From NCBI GenBank assembly GCA_945952105.1, contig CAMFGZ010000012.1, positions 62,001-126,000 on the forward strand: 64,000 bases of DNA, given 5' to 3'. The stretch comes from an uncultured Rhodospirillaceae bacterium (GTDB lineage Bacteria; Pseudomonadota; Alphaproteobacteria; Reyranellales; Reyranellaceae). Made by a program: the position numbers and the translations under genes. Positions 28,666-38,068 of the stretch are shown in pieces. Below the pieces are notes generated by a model that saw nothing but the letters and a program-made list of their open reading frames with translations, made no database searches and was not told the origin of the DNA. How positions within the stretch are numbered: the stretch's first letter is position 1; each line of letters opens with the position of its first letter.

Positions 28666-29874
28666 ATGTCGTTGTCAAAGCTCGTCGTCCTGGTCCTTGG
28701 CGCTTTCGCCTTGGCCGGATGTGCTCTTCCCTCAGCCGGTCCGACGAAGAGCCAGGTCGAACGATCGAGCGACCCGACGCTGGACATGTATCTCGTCAAA
28801 GTCACGCCGACAGTCGTGCGGGCTCTGTCGCAGTTCAAGACAGATGGCTTCCCCGGTTCTTTCCGCCTCCAGAACCATCGTCCGACCGTAGCGCTGCAGC
28901 CGGGCGACGTCGTCGGTGTCAGTATCTACGAAGCCGGCGGCTCGCCGTTGTTCGGCAACACGACGGGTGGTGCATCGACACAGCTGCCCTCGACGTCGGC
29001 CCAGGGCACCAATCTTCCCGGACAGCTGATCGAGCCGGACGGCCAGATCCTGATCCCCTTCGTCGGCCGGGTCCGGGTCGCAGGCCGCACGCCCACACAG
29101 GCCGCCGACGAGATCGCGCGCCTCCTCGCGCCGGAGACGGTCAAGCCGCAGGTCCTCGTCACCGTCCTCAACAACAATTCCAACACCGTCTCTGTCGGCG
29201 GCGAGGTCAACAAGGCCGGTCTCGTTCCGCTGACCCTGCGTGGTGAGAGGCTGCTGGATGTCATCGCGCAGGCCGGTGGGCCGCGCTATCCGGCCTTCGA
29301 GACCGACGTACGGGTCATGCGCAGCGGCACGGTGGCATCGGTTCCGCTCCAGCAGGTCCTGGTAAATCCGCCCGACAACATCGTTGCGAGACCCAACGAC
29401 ACCGTGGTGCTCACGCGCAATCCCAAGACCTTCGTCGTCCTGGGCGCCGTCACCAAGGTCGCGCAGTATGGAATGGAGGCCGAACGGGTAACGCTGGCCG
29501 AAGGCATCGCCCGGGCCGGCGGCACGATGGATGCTTATGGCGACCTTTCGGGAATCTATCTCCTGCGCAATGAACCCTCAGCGCTGGCCCGCTCGATCAT
29601 CGCGTCGGACACGGGTGCAGTCGACACCACCTATGTACAGACTGATGAGACCCGCAATATGACCGGGCCGCAGACCCGCGTGATCTATAGCCTCGATCTC
29701 ACGCGAACGAACGGTTACTTCTTCGCGCAGAACATCGTGCTGCGTGACAAGGACATTGTACTGGTGGCGAATGCCGAGACGGCCCAGATCCAGAAGGCCC
29801 TGACGCTGCTGCGCGGATTCACCGGCGCCTACTTCGACATCAGCAAGGGCGCAACCTACTACGTACCCCAGTAA
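28666..29874 (+). CDS. Second polysaccharide export lipoprotein, Wza/KpsD-like
   Basis: Lipobox LAGCALPS; LQPGDVVGVSIYE, GQILIPFVGRVRVAGRTPTQAADEI, several SLBB-like segments. Confidence 0.88.
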   Translation: MSLSKLVVLVLGAFALAGCALPSAGPTKSQVERSSDPTLDMYLVKVTPTVVRALSQFKTDGFPGSFRLQNHRPTVALQPGDVVGVSIYEAGGSPLFGNTTGGASTQLPSTSAQGTNLPGQLIEPDGQILIPFVGRVRVAGRTPTQAADEIARLLAPETVKPQVLVTVLNNNSNTVSVGGEVNKAGLVPLTLRGERLLDVIAQAGGPRYPAFETDVRVMRSGTVASVPLQQVLVNPPDNIVARPNDTVVLTRNPKTFVVLGAVTKVAQYGMEAERVTLAEGIARAGGTMDAYGDLSGIYLLRNEPSALARSIIASDTGAVDTTYVQTDETRNMTGPQTRVIYSLDLTRTNGYFFAQNIVLRDKDIVLVANAETAQIQKALTLLRGFTGAYFDISKGATYYVPQ

Positions 29875-30081
29875 CTCGGCCCGCAGTCGTCGGACCGCTT
29901 CCGACCCCAGCGGGGAATGCTGATAATTCCCATGCACTGGCTTGGGAGTTGTGTCGCACCCATGGTGCAAGGCTGATCGTTCAGGAGGACGGCGCAGCGC
30001 TCCGGGGTCGCTTGAATGGTCTCCCTAACAGGAAGCCTCTCGGCATGGCCCGCGTCGGGTGTGCAGGGGCGCTTCAGTGTT

Positions 30082-30417
30082 TCACGGATCGTTCTCGTAG
30101 CCCGGTCGGGCCGGGGTCAGGATCAGGCCGTCGGCAGGATAGGGGATGCCCGGCAGGCCGTCGGGAGGCCGGATCGCCTGGCCGTAGGATGGCATGTCGC
30201 TGCCGGGCAGGCCGGTCGCATAAGGGTAAAGCGGCACGCCTGGCGTGCTGCCGACGGGCGAGCCGACGGTGGAGCCTCCCGTGGGTGGCCCGACGGTCGA
30301 GCCAATGGCGCCGCCGACCGCCCCTCCCACAGCGCCCTGACCGCCTTGCCCGATCTGTTGCCCCCAGGCGGGCATGGTCAGGACGAATCCCGCGAGCACG
30401 AACAGCAACGCCTTCAT
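30082..30417 (-). CDS. Small secreted Gly/Pro-rich protein
   Basis: MKALLFVLAGFVLTMPAWGQQIGQGGQGAVGGAVGGAIGSTVG...: signal peptide plus low-complexity mature part. Longer track start at 30507. Confidence 0.5.
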   Translation of the reverse strand: MKALLFVLAGFVLTMPAWGQQIGQGGQGAVGGAVGGAIGSTVGPPTGGSTVGSPVGSTPGVPLYPYATGLPGSDMPSYGQAIRPPDGLPGIPYPADGLILTPARPGYENDP

Positions 30418-30503
30418 TGAAGCCCTGATTTGCCCTGAGGGTGGATAAGGAACAGGAGTGTCGCTGGGTTCGCCGCCCGGAACAATGATCCTCGCCGCCG
30501 ATC

Positions 30504-31793
30504 TCATTTGCCCAGTGTCCCCAAAATCTCGTCGACTACGGCGAAGTGCCGGAGCCAGCTCGGCGGCGACCAGGCGCTCAGCCGCCGAAGTTGCTCAGCG
30601 CGGCGTGGCGAACCGACATCAGCATAGTCCAGGACCGCGACTCGCCACGCCTCGGTGTCGGTCGGCGGCAGGTACTCCGGAATGCCCGCGCCGACTTCGT
30701 GGAACACCGGCAAGTCGCTGCAGAGCACGGGCGTGCCGTGACTGAGGGCCTCGGCGAGGGGAAGTCCATATCCTTCGGCAAAGGAGGGGAGCAAAAGGGC
30801 GCGCGCGCCCTTGAGCAGGCCGGCGACATCCGCGTCGGGCAATCGTCCCAGCTCCTCGACGGCTCCACGGGGTGGCGTGTTGCGCTCGATCATCGCGATG
30901 ATGTCGCGGTTCTTCCAGCCGCGGCTTCCCACGAGGAGCAGGCTCGGCGTCTCTCGTCCGTACTTGGCGTAAAGCTCCCGCCACAGGTTCAGGACCAGAA
31001 GGTGGTTCTTGCGCGGCTCGATCGTGCCCAGCATCACGAAATAGGATTCCGTGAGCGGTCGATGGGACATGCCGGCGCTGCTGGCGAGCGTGACGCCGAG
31101 CGGTGCGACGACGAGTCTTGCCGGCGCCATGTTCCCTCCGAACCGCTCCTTGAAAGAAAGGGCCGTCGCCCGGGAATTGACGATAATGGCGTCGGCCAGC
31201 CGGGAGGCATTCTCCATGCGGCGCCGGTTGCTCTCCTCGGCATCGTCGGGGAAGTAGGCTGGCAGCAGACTCGGCAGGATGTCGTGGACGAAGTAGACCA
31301 GCTTCAGGTCGCCGGCTGTCTTCAGGCCTTCGATGAGCGAGGAATGCTCGAGCTGCAGTTGAGATGGAATGATGTAGATCGAACGTCCGCCATGCGCGGC
31401 GATCAGTTCCCGCAGGTCCCCCCAGGGCCTCAACATCAGAAGCAGGTGGATCCAGACCGCACGGACGACCACACGGAGATAGGCCCACATCGAGCCGACA
31501 TTGCCTTCCCAGTAGCCGGCGATCTCCCGCACGAAACCGATAGCCAGGCGTCGGTTCACGGTCCGAAGCCGGCCGAAGGAGTCGAGGACGGCAAACTGGA
31601 GCCGATCCGGCTCGGTCGCGATGTAATGCTCGGCATAGGCCAGTTCGACGCGGGGAATCCCCGTCGGCGTTCGCGACCACGCAGCGTACACCAGCCTCGA
31701 CACATCGAGGATCAGCTGAGCCGGTGCCGGGGTGCGAGACGGATCACTTTTCACGGGCGGGTTCCAGGCCACAGAGTTAATTGGATACATCAA
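30504..31793 (-). CDS. Glycosyltransferase family 4 (mannosyltransferase-like)
   Basis: TGIPRVELAYAEHY, VHDILPSLLPAYFPDD, MLGTIEPRKNHLLVLNLW, LLPSFAEGYGLPLAEALSHGTPVLCSDLPVFHEVG. Confidence 0.92.
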   Translation of the reverse strand: MMYPINSVAWNPPVKSDPSRTPAPAQLILDVSRLVYAAWSRTPTGIPRVELAYAEHYIATEPDRLQFAVLDSFGRLRTVNRRLAIGFVREIAGYWEGNVGSMWAYLRVVVRAVWIHLLLMLRPWGDLRELIAAHGGRSIYIIPSQLQLEHSSLIEGLKTAGDLKLVYFVHDILPSLLPAYFPDDAEESNRRRMENASRLADAIIVNSRATALSFKERFGGNMAPARLVVAPLGVTLASSAGMSHRPLTESYFVMLGTIEPRKNHLLVLNLWRELYAKYGRETPSLLLVGSRGWKNRDIIAMIERNTPPRGAVEELGRLPDADVAGLLKGARALLLPSFAEGYGLPLAEALSHGTPVLCSDLPVFHEVGAGIPEYLPPTDTEAWRVAVLDYADVGSPRRAEQLRRLSAWSPPSWLRHFAVVDEILGTLGK

Positions 31794-32019
31794 GCTTATC
31801 CAGTCCGACTCTTGCCTGTCGGGTGAGGCATGCCGATCCCGTTCCGCGGTGCCATGGCGGCGCCCGCACGTCTCGCAGCCGGGCGCAGCCTAAGGCGGGA
31901 GCCGCCCGACCTTCGTCCGCTGATCGAAATCGGCCGCTCCGCCCCCTTTCTGCGAGGGGGTGGATCGCGGCATGATCGGGTCCCAAACGTGGATGCGAAC
32001 AGTCACCGGGGATCTCAAT

Positions 32020-33252
32020 ATGCAGCGGCTCAAATTCGGCGCCTTCATCGCCCCCCACCATCCGATCGGTGAGCATCCGATGCTGCAGTTCCGGCGGGAT
32101 CTCGACCTCGTCGAGCAGCTCGACGGGCTGGGCTACGACGAATTCTGGTGCGGCGAGCATCATTCCAGCGGCTGGGAGATGATCGCGTCGCCCGAGATGT
32201 TCCTGGCCGCCGCGGGCGAGCGCAGCAAGCGCATCAAGCTCGGTACCGGCGTCATCTCGCTGCCCTACCATCATCCCTACAACGTTGCGCAGCGCATGGT
32301 GCAGCTCGACCACATGACCGGTGGTCGCGCGATCTTCGGCTCGGGCCCGGGCGCACTGGCCTCCGACGCCCATACGCTCGGCATCGACCCGATGGTCCAG
32401 CGCGACCGCCAGGACCATGCGATCGGCGTCATCCGCCGCCTGTTCAAGGGTGAGCGGGTCACCGACAGGACCGACTGGTACACCATGCAGGACGCCGCCC
32501 TGCAGCTCCTGCCATTGCAGGAGGAAATGCCCTTCGTCGTGGCCTCGCAGGTCAGCCCGTCGGGCATGACGCTCGCCGGCAAGCACGGCATCGGCATCAT
32601 TTCCATAGGTTCGATGTCGAACGAGGGCTTGCTGGCGTTGCCGACGCAGTGGAAGTTCGCGGAGGACGCCGCGAAGAAGCACGGCCAGACGGTCGACCGC
32701 AGGAACTGGCGCGTACTGCTCTCCTGGCACGTGGCGGAAACGCGCGAAAAGGCCCGCGAGGAAGCGCGTGTGGGTCTGCATCGGTGGCACAACGAGTACA
32801 TCGTCGGGACGCTGCAGCGGCCCGGCGCCGAGCCTTTCGCCGATCCGGACGAGGCGGTGGACAAGACGGCCTTCACGCCGGGTTCGGCCGCCACGATCGG
32901 CACGCCCGACGACCTCGTGAAGGTGATCAAGGACGTCTACGCCAAGAGCGGCGGCTTCGGCGTCTGCGTGGGCTTCGTGCATGACTGGGCCAACCCGGAG
33001 AACACGCGCCGCAGCTGGGACATGGTCGCTCGTTACGTCGTTCCCGAGATCAACGGCTACGTGAACAAGCTGCGCGAGTCTCAGAAGTTCCTGATCGAGA
33101 ATCGCGGTGTCTTCGATCGCGCGCAGCAGGCGATCATGGCGAAGATCATGCAGACCGAGGGCGGCGCGGAAGCGCTCAAGGTCACCAAGTCGCCGCGTTT
33201 CGCGGCCGCGTCAGCCGCGGTACCGGACTTCGAGAAAGAGAACGCCCGCTGA
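32020..33252 (+). CDS. LLM-class flavin-dependent oxidoreductase (luciferase-like)
   Basis: MQRLKFGAFIAPHHPIGEHPMLQFRRDLDLVEQLDGLGYDEFWCGEHHSSGWEMIASPEMFLAAAGERSKRIKLGTGVISLPYHHPYNVAQRM. Longer track start at 31960. Confidence 0.9.
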   Translation: MQRLKFGAFIAPHHPIGEHPMLQFRRDLDLVEQLDGLGYDEFWCGEHHSSGWEMIASPEMFLAAAGERSKRIKLGTGVISLPYHHPYNVAQRMVQLDHMTGGRAIFGSGPGALASDAHTLGIDPMVQRDRQDHAIGVIRRLFKGERVTDRTDWYTMQDAALQLLPLQEEMPFVVASQVSPSGMTLAGKHGIGIISIGSMSNEGLLALPTQWKFAEDAAKKHGQTVDRRNWRVLLSWHVAETREKAREEARVGLHRWHNEYIVGTLQRPGAEPFADPDEAVDKTAFTPGSAATIGTPDDLVKVIKDVYAKSGGFGVCVGFVHDWANPENTRRSWDMVARYVVPEINGYVNKLRESQKFLIENRGVFDRAQQAIMAKIMQTEGGAEALKVTKSPRFAAASAAVPDFEKENAR

Positions 33253-33265
33253 CGGACGAACGTAC

Positions 33266-33288
33266 GGGGCGGCGCTTCAGGGCGCCCC
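33266..33288. terminator. Hairpin between convergent genes (possible bidirectional terminator)
   Basis: GGGGCG...CGCCCC stem located between stops at 33252 and 33290; no clear T-tract. Confidence 0.35.
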
Positions 33289-33289
33289 T

Positions 33290-34390
33290 TCAGTTCTGCT
33301 GCTGCCGCCAGACGAAGATCGAGCTCATCGTGTAATTGAACGTGGCGCCGACGATCACGCCCGCGATGCCGGCGATCCACCAGCTTTCGTTCGACACGAA
33401 CAGCCACGACGCCACGCCGATATTGGCGAGCGCCCCCACGCCGCATACGACATAGAACTTCAACAGGCCGCCCAGAGCCGACAGGCCGCGCAGTTTCATG
33501 TCGCTGTAGGTGAGCAGGTTGTTCACCAGGAAGTTGGACGTCATGGCGATGACCGTCGCCACGGATTGCGCCACTTCGAAGCCCAATCCGCCCAGCATGC
33601 CGAGCCGCAGGACGACGAGGTGGAGGGCAAGGCCGATGGCGCCCACGATCATGAAGAACAGGAAGCGTACCGAGATGGCTCCGCCGGTCAGGCGATGGAC
33701 CAGCAGGCCGAGGAAATCCATCATGGCCCGGCTGTCGAATTTCGACAGGCCCTCCTGCCGGGAGCGGAACCGGTAGGCGACTTCGGCGACACGCACCTGG
33801 CCGCGCGTGCTGGCCAGGATGTCGAGCAGGATCTTGAAGCCCGAGGAGATCAGGCTGGGCGCGACCGCCTCGAACACCTCGCGCTTCAGCGCGAAGAAGC
33901 CGCTCATAGGGTCGGAGACCTGCCGGCCGATGACGATGGTCGACAGGTAGGTGGCGACCTTGCTCGCGAAGGCACGGCGGGCGGAGAAACCTTCCCCGGC
34001 GCTGCCGTCGCCCACGAAGCGGCTGCCGATCACGATGTCGGCCTCGTCGTTCCGCAGCTTGGCGATCATCGCGGGGAGGATGGTCTCGTCATGCTGGAGA
34101 TCGGCATCCATGACGGCCACATAGGGCGCGGCGGAACTCAGGGCGCCCTCGATACAGGCGCCGGCGAGGCCCCGCCGGCCGACGCGGCGCAGGCAGCGCA
34201 CCCGGGGATCTTCCTGGGACAACTGCTTGGCCACCTTCCATGTGCCGTCGGGACTGTTGTCGTCGACGAAGACGATTTCCCAGGGGATGTCGCCCATCGT
34301 CTTGTCGAGCAGGGCGACAAGGCGAGGCAGGTTCTGCGACTCGTTGAACGTCGGAGCGACGACGGTAACCGTCGGAGAAATCGATTGCAT
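33290..34390 (-). CDS. Polyprenyl-phosphate glycosyltransferase-like GT2 fused to GtrA-like membrane domain
   Basis: TVVAPTFNESQNLPRLVALLDKTMGDIPWEIVFVDDNSPDGTWKVAKQLS (DPM1-like), VMDADLQHDE, and C-terminal GtrA-like TM region FLFFMIVGAIGLALHLVVLRLGM. Confidence 0.9.
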   Translation of the reverse strand: MQSISPTVTVVAPTFNESQNLPRLVALLDKTMGDIPWEIVFVDDNSPDGTWKVAKQLSQEDPRVRCLRRVGRRGLAGACIEGALSSAAPYVAVMDADLQHDETILPAMIAKLRNDEADIVIGSRFVGDGSAGEGFSARRAFASKVATYLSTIVIGRQVSDPMSGFFALKREVFEAVAPSLISSGFKILLDILASTRGQVRVAEVAYRFRSRQEGLSKFDSRAMMDFLGLLVHRLTGGAISVRFLFFMIVGAIGLALHLVVLRLGMLGGLGFEVAQSVATVIAMTSNFLVNNLLTYSDMKLRGLSALGGLLKFYVVCGVGALANIGVASWLFVSNESWWIAGIAGVIVGATFNYTMSSIFVWRQQQN

Positions 34391-34512
34391 CCGCAGCCAT
34401 TATATTGCGGCGGCCGGAACGGTCCTACTGCGATTTCCGCCGCAGATGGTTCTTGTCTGCCCGGGCGACGCCCCTAGACTTCGGCCAGATTTTCAGCGGC
34501 CGGTGGCATTGG

Positions 34513-36135
34513 ATGGTTCGATCGTTTGGGGGGGCTGGCAGGGGCTCCGACCGTCTCATGGCATGGGCGCCGAGCCTGTGCCTCGGCCTCGTCGTCGTCC
34601 TGACGCTCGCCTACACGGCCGCCGGTGCGATCGTGCGGCCGAACATGTACTCCGACAGCGGCTGGGGCTTCGTCGGCTGGTACACGCAGGCCCGGGCATC
34701 CGCCTTCAACTTCTCCCTCGGACCCGACCTCTCCGACATCTCGCGTGAAGTCGAGGCCTTCATGAGCACCTGGACGCCGGGCCAGCATGTGCTGCCGGGG
34801 CTGGTCGAGAAGCTCGGCATGAGCCTCGGCCTTGCGATCATCGTCGTGGTCGCGGCCTTTTCGGTGCTTGGCCTGTTCGGTTGGCATGCCCTCTACCTCG
34901 CCTTCGGCTTTCCGCCGCTGACGGTCTGGGTGGCGCTGGCCATCATCGTCTGCAACAGGTTCTTCAACCTGTCCTTCACCAACTATTCCGGCGGCGAATC
35001 GCTGCTGTTCGGCGTCGCGCCCTGGTTCATCCTCATGGTCTGGCGGCTGCGCGATTTCCGGTGGTTTTCCGTGATCCCCTTCGTGGCGGGGACGGCGGTC
35101 CTGGTTTTCGCCAAACTGAGCGGCATCATCATCGGCGCGGCCGTCGTCGGTGGTGCGGCGGTCTGCGGCGACAAGGCCTGGGCCAGATGGGACACGCTGC
35201 GGAAGCTGGTGGTCGCCGGCGCAGCGATCGCCCTGATGGGCGTGATCTTCTATTTTACGTGGTACACGCGCGGCGTCACCGCGGCTTCGATTCCGACGAC
35301 CCTCCATCCGGACGGGCTGTTCTTCTATGTGTCTCTCGGCATCGGCTGCCTGTGGAGCGCCAGCCTGTCGATGTTCGACCTCGGCAACTACCTCTTCCTC
35401 AATCCCGGGCGCCAGGTCCTGAAGTCGATCGACGCCGTTGTCTACGCCTTCCTGCCGCTGGCCGTCGCGACCTTCGCCGTCACCTGGGTGCGGCTGCGCC
35501 ACACTTACGGTGAATACCTGCGCTTCGCCGTCGCGACATGCGGTGCGATCCTCGTCGTATTCCTCGCGACATGGATGGCTGCCAGGTCGGTGAGCTTCGA
35601 CGAGCGCCACTTCCGTATTCCGTCGCTGCTGCTTTTCATCGGCGTGGTCCATGCCTTCATCACCAGCCGGTCGTGGATCCTGCGGCTCTGCTTCGCCGCC
35701 GTGGCCGGGCTGGCCTGCCTGTATGGTGTGACCTCGTTCGTCACGCGCACCATCGCCAATTCGCATTATCCGATGGGCGATCGCGGCTTCCGGCAGATGA
35801 ACGCGACGGCGGAAGCGATCGCCTATATCCGCACCATCGACCTGTCGGGGCCCGACTCGAAGAAGACGCTGATCTTCCTGCCGTCGCCGGAGATCGCGCT
35901 GGAAGTCCGTCATGCGCGGAACTGGTCGAACCTGGCGGATTTCGACTCGCTGGAGGACCTCAAGGCGCAGGCCTATCGCGGCCGCATCGATCGTCTCTAT
36001 GTCTTCGTCCAGAAGAAGCTGCTGGGCAACGGCAAGGCCGACGCCATCCTGCGCTCCTTCGTCGACTATCCGATCGACGGATGGACAATGGTGCCACTCG
36101 GCGACATGGTCTGCTTCTATCAGATCCGTAACTAA
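34513..36135 (+). CDS. Polytopic membrane protein, candidate GT-C-type glycosyltransferase
   Basis: Many TM helices; long first loop IVRPNMYSDSGWGFVGWYTQARASAFN after TM1. Function unassigned. Start uncertain (34405/34513/34558). Confidence 0.68.
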   Translation: MVRSFGGAGRGSDRLMAWAPSLCLGLVVVLTLAYTAAGAIVRPNMYSDSGWGFVGWYTQARASAFNFSLGPDLSDISREVEAFMSTWTPGQHVLPGLVEKLGMSLGLAIIVVVAAFSVLGLFGWHALYLAFGFPPLTVWVALAIIVCNRFFNLSFTNYSGGESLLFGVAPWFILMVWRLRDFRWFSVIPFVAGTAVLVFAKLSGIIIGAAVVGGAAVCGDKAWARWDTLRKLVVAGAAIALMGVIFYFTWYTRGVTAASIPTTLHPDGLFFYVSLGIGCLWSASLSMFDLGNYLFLNPGRQVLKSIDAVVYAFLPLAVATFAVTWVRLRHTYGEYLRFAVATCGAILVVFLATWMAARSVSFDERHFRIPSLLLFIGVVHAFITSRSWILRLCFAAVAGLACLYGVTSFVTRTIANSHYPMGDRGFRQMNATAEAIAYIRTIDLSGPDSKKTLIFLPSPEIALEVRHARNWSNLADFDSLEDLKAQAYRGRIDRLYVFVQKKLLGNGKADAILRSFVDYPIDGWTMVPLGDMVCFYQIRN

Positions 36136-37316
36136 CGGGCGGTGCTGTACTTGTAGAAGCGCACGATCTCGACCGGCATCAGGTTGCCTTCCGAATACCG
36201 GTTGCTGACGCCGCCGAACAGGCTGTTGATCGGGCAGGCGAAGGAAACCAGGAAGCCCAGGATGGCAATGCCGCGCAGGTCCTTGAGATCGAGGCGGGCC
36301 CAGGCCGCGACCGCCATCGAGGCGTAAACGAGCGGCAGCGTGTAGGCGAGGCTTCGGTCGACATCGAGCACCATGAACGACGCGGCCACGATCGCGCCGG
36401 TGACTCCCACGATCGCCAGCAGCGAGAACCACCAGCGGTTCCGCACGAGCAGGATGCAGGCGACGAGGGGCCATAGCCAGAGTCCCGCCAGCACGTGCGG
36501 CAGCTCGTATTGCAGGTTCGGCAGGTTGATCGGCAGGACGCTCAAGCCGACATCGTTGCCAGCGCCCACCGGTATGTGCAGGCCGTAACCGAACATCAGC
36601 ACGAGACGGATGATCCCGGCGACCAGGATGGACGCGGCCACGGCGATCGTCTGCAGGTTGAACCAGTCTGGCCGGCTTCCGTCGCTGTCGCGCATCGCCC
36701 AGTAGACGACGAGCAGGGGCGAGACGATGACGGCGCGCTCGTCGGTGAAACAGGCGGCGATCACGGCGGCGAAGATCACGGCCGGATTGCGGACGGCCAC
36801 GGCCACGGTGAGGAAGGCGAAGGCGAAGGCATCTCCCATCCCGCCGAGCTGCAGGAAGGCCGCCTTGCCGGCATAGATCGAGGCCACGCCGAAAACGCTG
36901 GCGAGCGCCACGATCCGGTCGTGGAACAGATCCATCGCGATCTTGCCGACCAGCCCCAGCATCAGGATGCCGAGTCCATACTGGATCATCAGCAGGCCGC
37001 GCCAGTCGATGTGAAGGACCTTCATGGTGAGCGGCAGGGTCAGCCGGAACGCCAGCTTGGCGTCGTGCAGCGCGTGGTCCTTGTACTGGTCGCCCGCGGT
37101 GGCCAGCGGATTGGCGGCCTGGCGTTCGAGCACCGGCCAGAAATTGACGATCTGGCCGTCGGTGCCGAGGAAGAAACTGATGCGCGGAAAAGAGATGAAC
37201 AGCGACAAAGCGAGCGCCGCCGCCACGCCCCAGACGAGCCACAGGCGGCGGCCGGCGAGCAGGCCGAAAGCCCGCTCGAAGGTCGAGATGACCGCGTCGT
37301 AAATCTCTTTCAGCAT
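36132..37316 (-). CDS. Polytopic membrane protein, candidate GT-C-type glycosyltransferase
   Basis: MLKEIYDAVISTFERAFGLLAGRRLWLVWGVAAALALSLF...FFLGTDGQIVNFWPVLERQ; many TM helices. Start overlaps the DprE2-like stop (37316). Confidence 0.7.
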   Translation of the reverse strand: MLKEIYDAVISTFERAFGLLAGRRLWLVWGVAAALALSLFISFPRISFFLGTDGQIVNFWPVLERQAANPLATAGDQYKDHALHDAKLAFRLTLPLTMKVLHIDWRGLLMIQYGLGILMLGLVGKIAMDLFHDRIVALASVFGVASIYAGKAAFLQLGGMGDAFAFAFLTVAVAVRNPAVIFAAVIAACFTDERAVIVSPLLVVYWAMRDSDGSRPDWFNLQTIAVAASILVAGIIRLVLMFGYGLHIPVGAGNDVGLSVLPINLPNLQYELPHVLAGLWLWPLVACILLVRNRWWFSLLAIVGVTGAIVAASFMVLDVDRSLAYTLPLVYASMAVAAWARLDLKDLRGIAILGFLVSFACPINSLFGGVSNRYSEGNLMPVEIVRFYKYSTAR

Positions 37317-38068
37317 CAGATATTGAGCCTGTTGAAGATGAAGCCCGGCAGGTTGCGCACCACGAACATGATGAGCTGCCATTTGCGCGGCAGGTAGGCA
37401 ACCGGCGTGCCGCGCTCGATGGCATTCACGGTTCCCTCAGCGACTGATTCGACCGAGGCCATCTTCCGTCCCTGTGCCTTGTACTGCGCCGTCATCGGCG
37501 TGTCGGTGGGGCCTGGCTTGATCAGCACGACTTTGACGCCCGTGCCGGCAAAGCGATGCTGCAGGCCCTGCGCGTAGCGATCCATCAGGGCCTTCGAGGC
37601 GCCGTAGACATAGTTGGCGCGGCGGCCGCGATCCCCGGCGACCGAGCCGATCATGCCGATCGTTCCACGGCCGGCGCGTTCCATCGTCCCGGCGAAGGCT
37701 TCGGCGAACAGCACCGGCGAGACGCCGTTGACCTCGAGCGACTGGTGCGCCTGCGCGATGTCTTCCTGACATGGAAGCTGCGGCGAGAGCACGCCATGCG
37801 CGATCAGAGCGATGTCGACCGGTCCTTGCGCCGTCCAGCGCGCCACCGCCTCGGCAATGGCGGATGCCGACAGGAAGTCCAGCGTCTCGACCGAAACATC
37901 GACCGCCGCGCCGCGAGCCCGGAGATCGGTGGCGATGCGCTGGGCGAGGGGCAGGTTGCGGGCGACGAGGATGAATTCGACCGGGCTTTTTTGCACCCAT
38001 AGCCGGCAGCAATGCTCGGCGATGGCCGAGGTCGCGCCGATCACGACGATGCGCTTCTTCTGGTCCAC
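37316..38068 (-). CDS. SDR, DprE2-like (decaprenylphosphoryl-2-keto-ribose reductase family)
   Basis: IVVIGATSAIAEHCCRLW cofactor motif, IGMIGSVAGDRGRRANYVYGASKALMDRYAQGL YxxxK; directly downstream of the DprE1-like gene. Confidence 0.85.
   Translation of the reverse strand: MDQKKRIVVIGATSAIAEHCCRLWVQKSPVEFILVARNLPLAQRIATDLRARGAAVDVSVETLDFLSASAIAEAVARWTAQGPVDIALIAHGVLSPQLPCQEDIAQAHQSLEVNGVSPVLFAEAFAGTMERAGRGTIGMIGSVAGDRGRRANYVYGASKALMDRYAQGLQHRFAGTGVKVVLIKPGPTDTPMTAQYKAQGRKMASVESVAEGTVNAIERGTPVAYLPRKWQLIMFVVRNLPGFIFNRLNI

Noticed and set aside
34474-37425. 983-aa minus-strand ORF
   Set aside because: Low-complexity Arg/Asp/Gln-rich translation spanning two better-supported membrane protein genes on both strands; antisense artefact.
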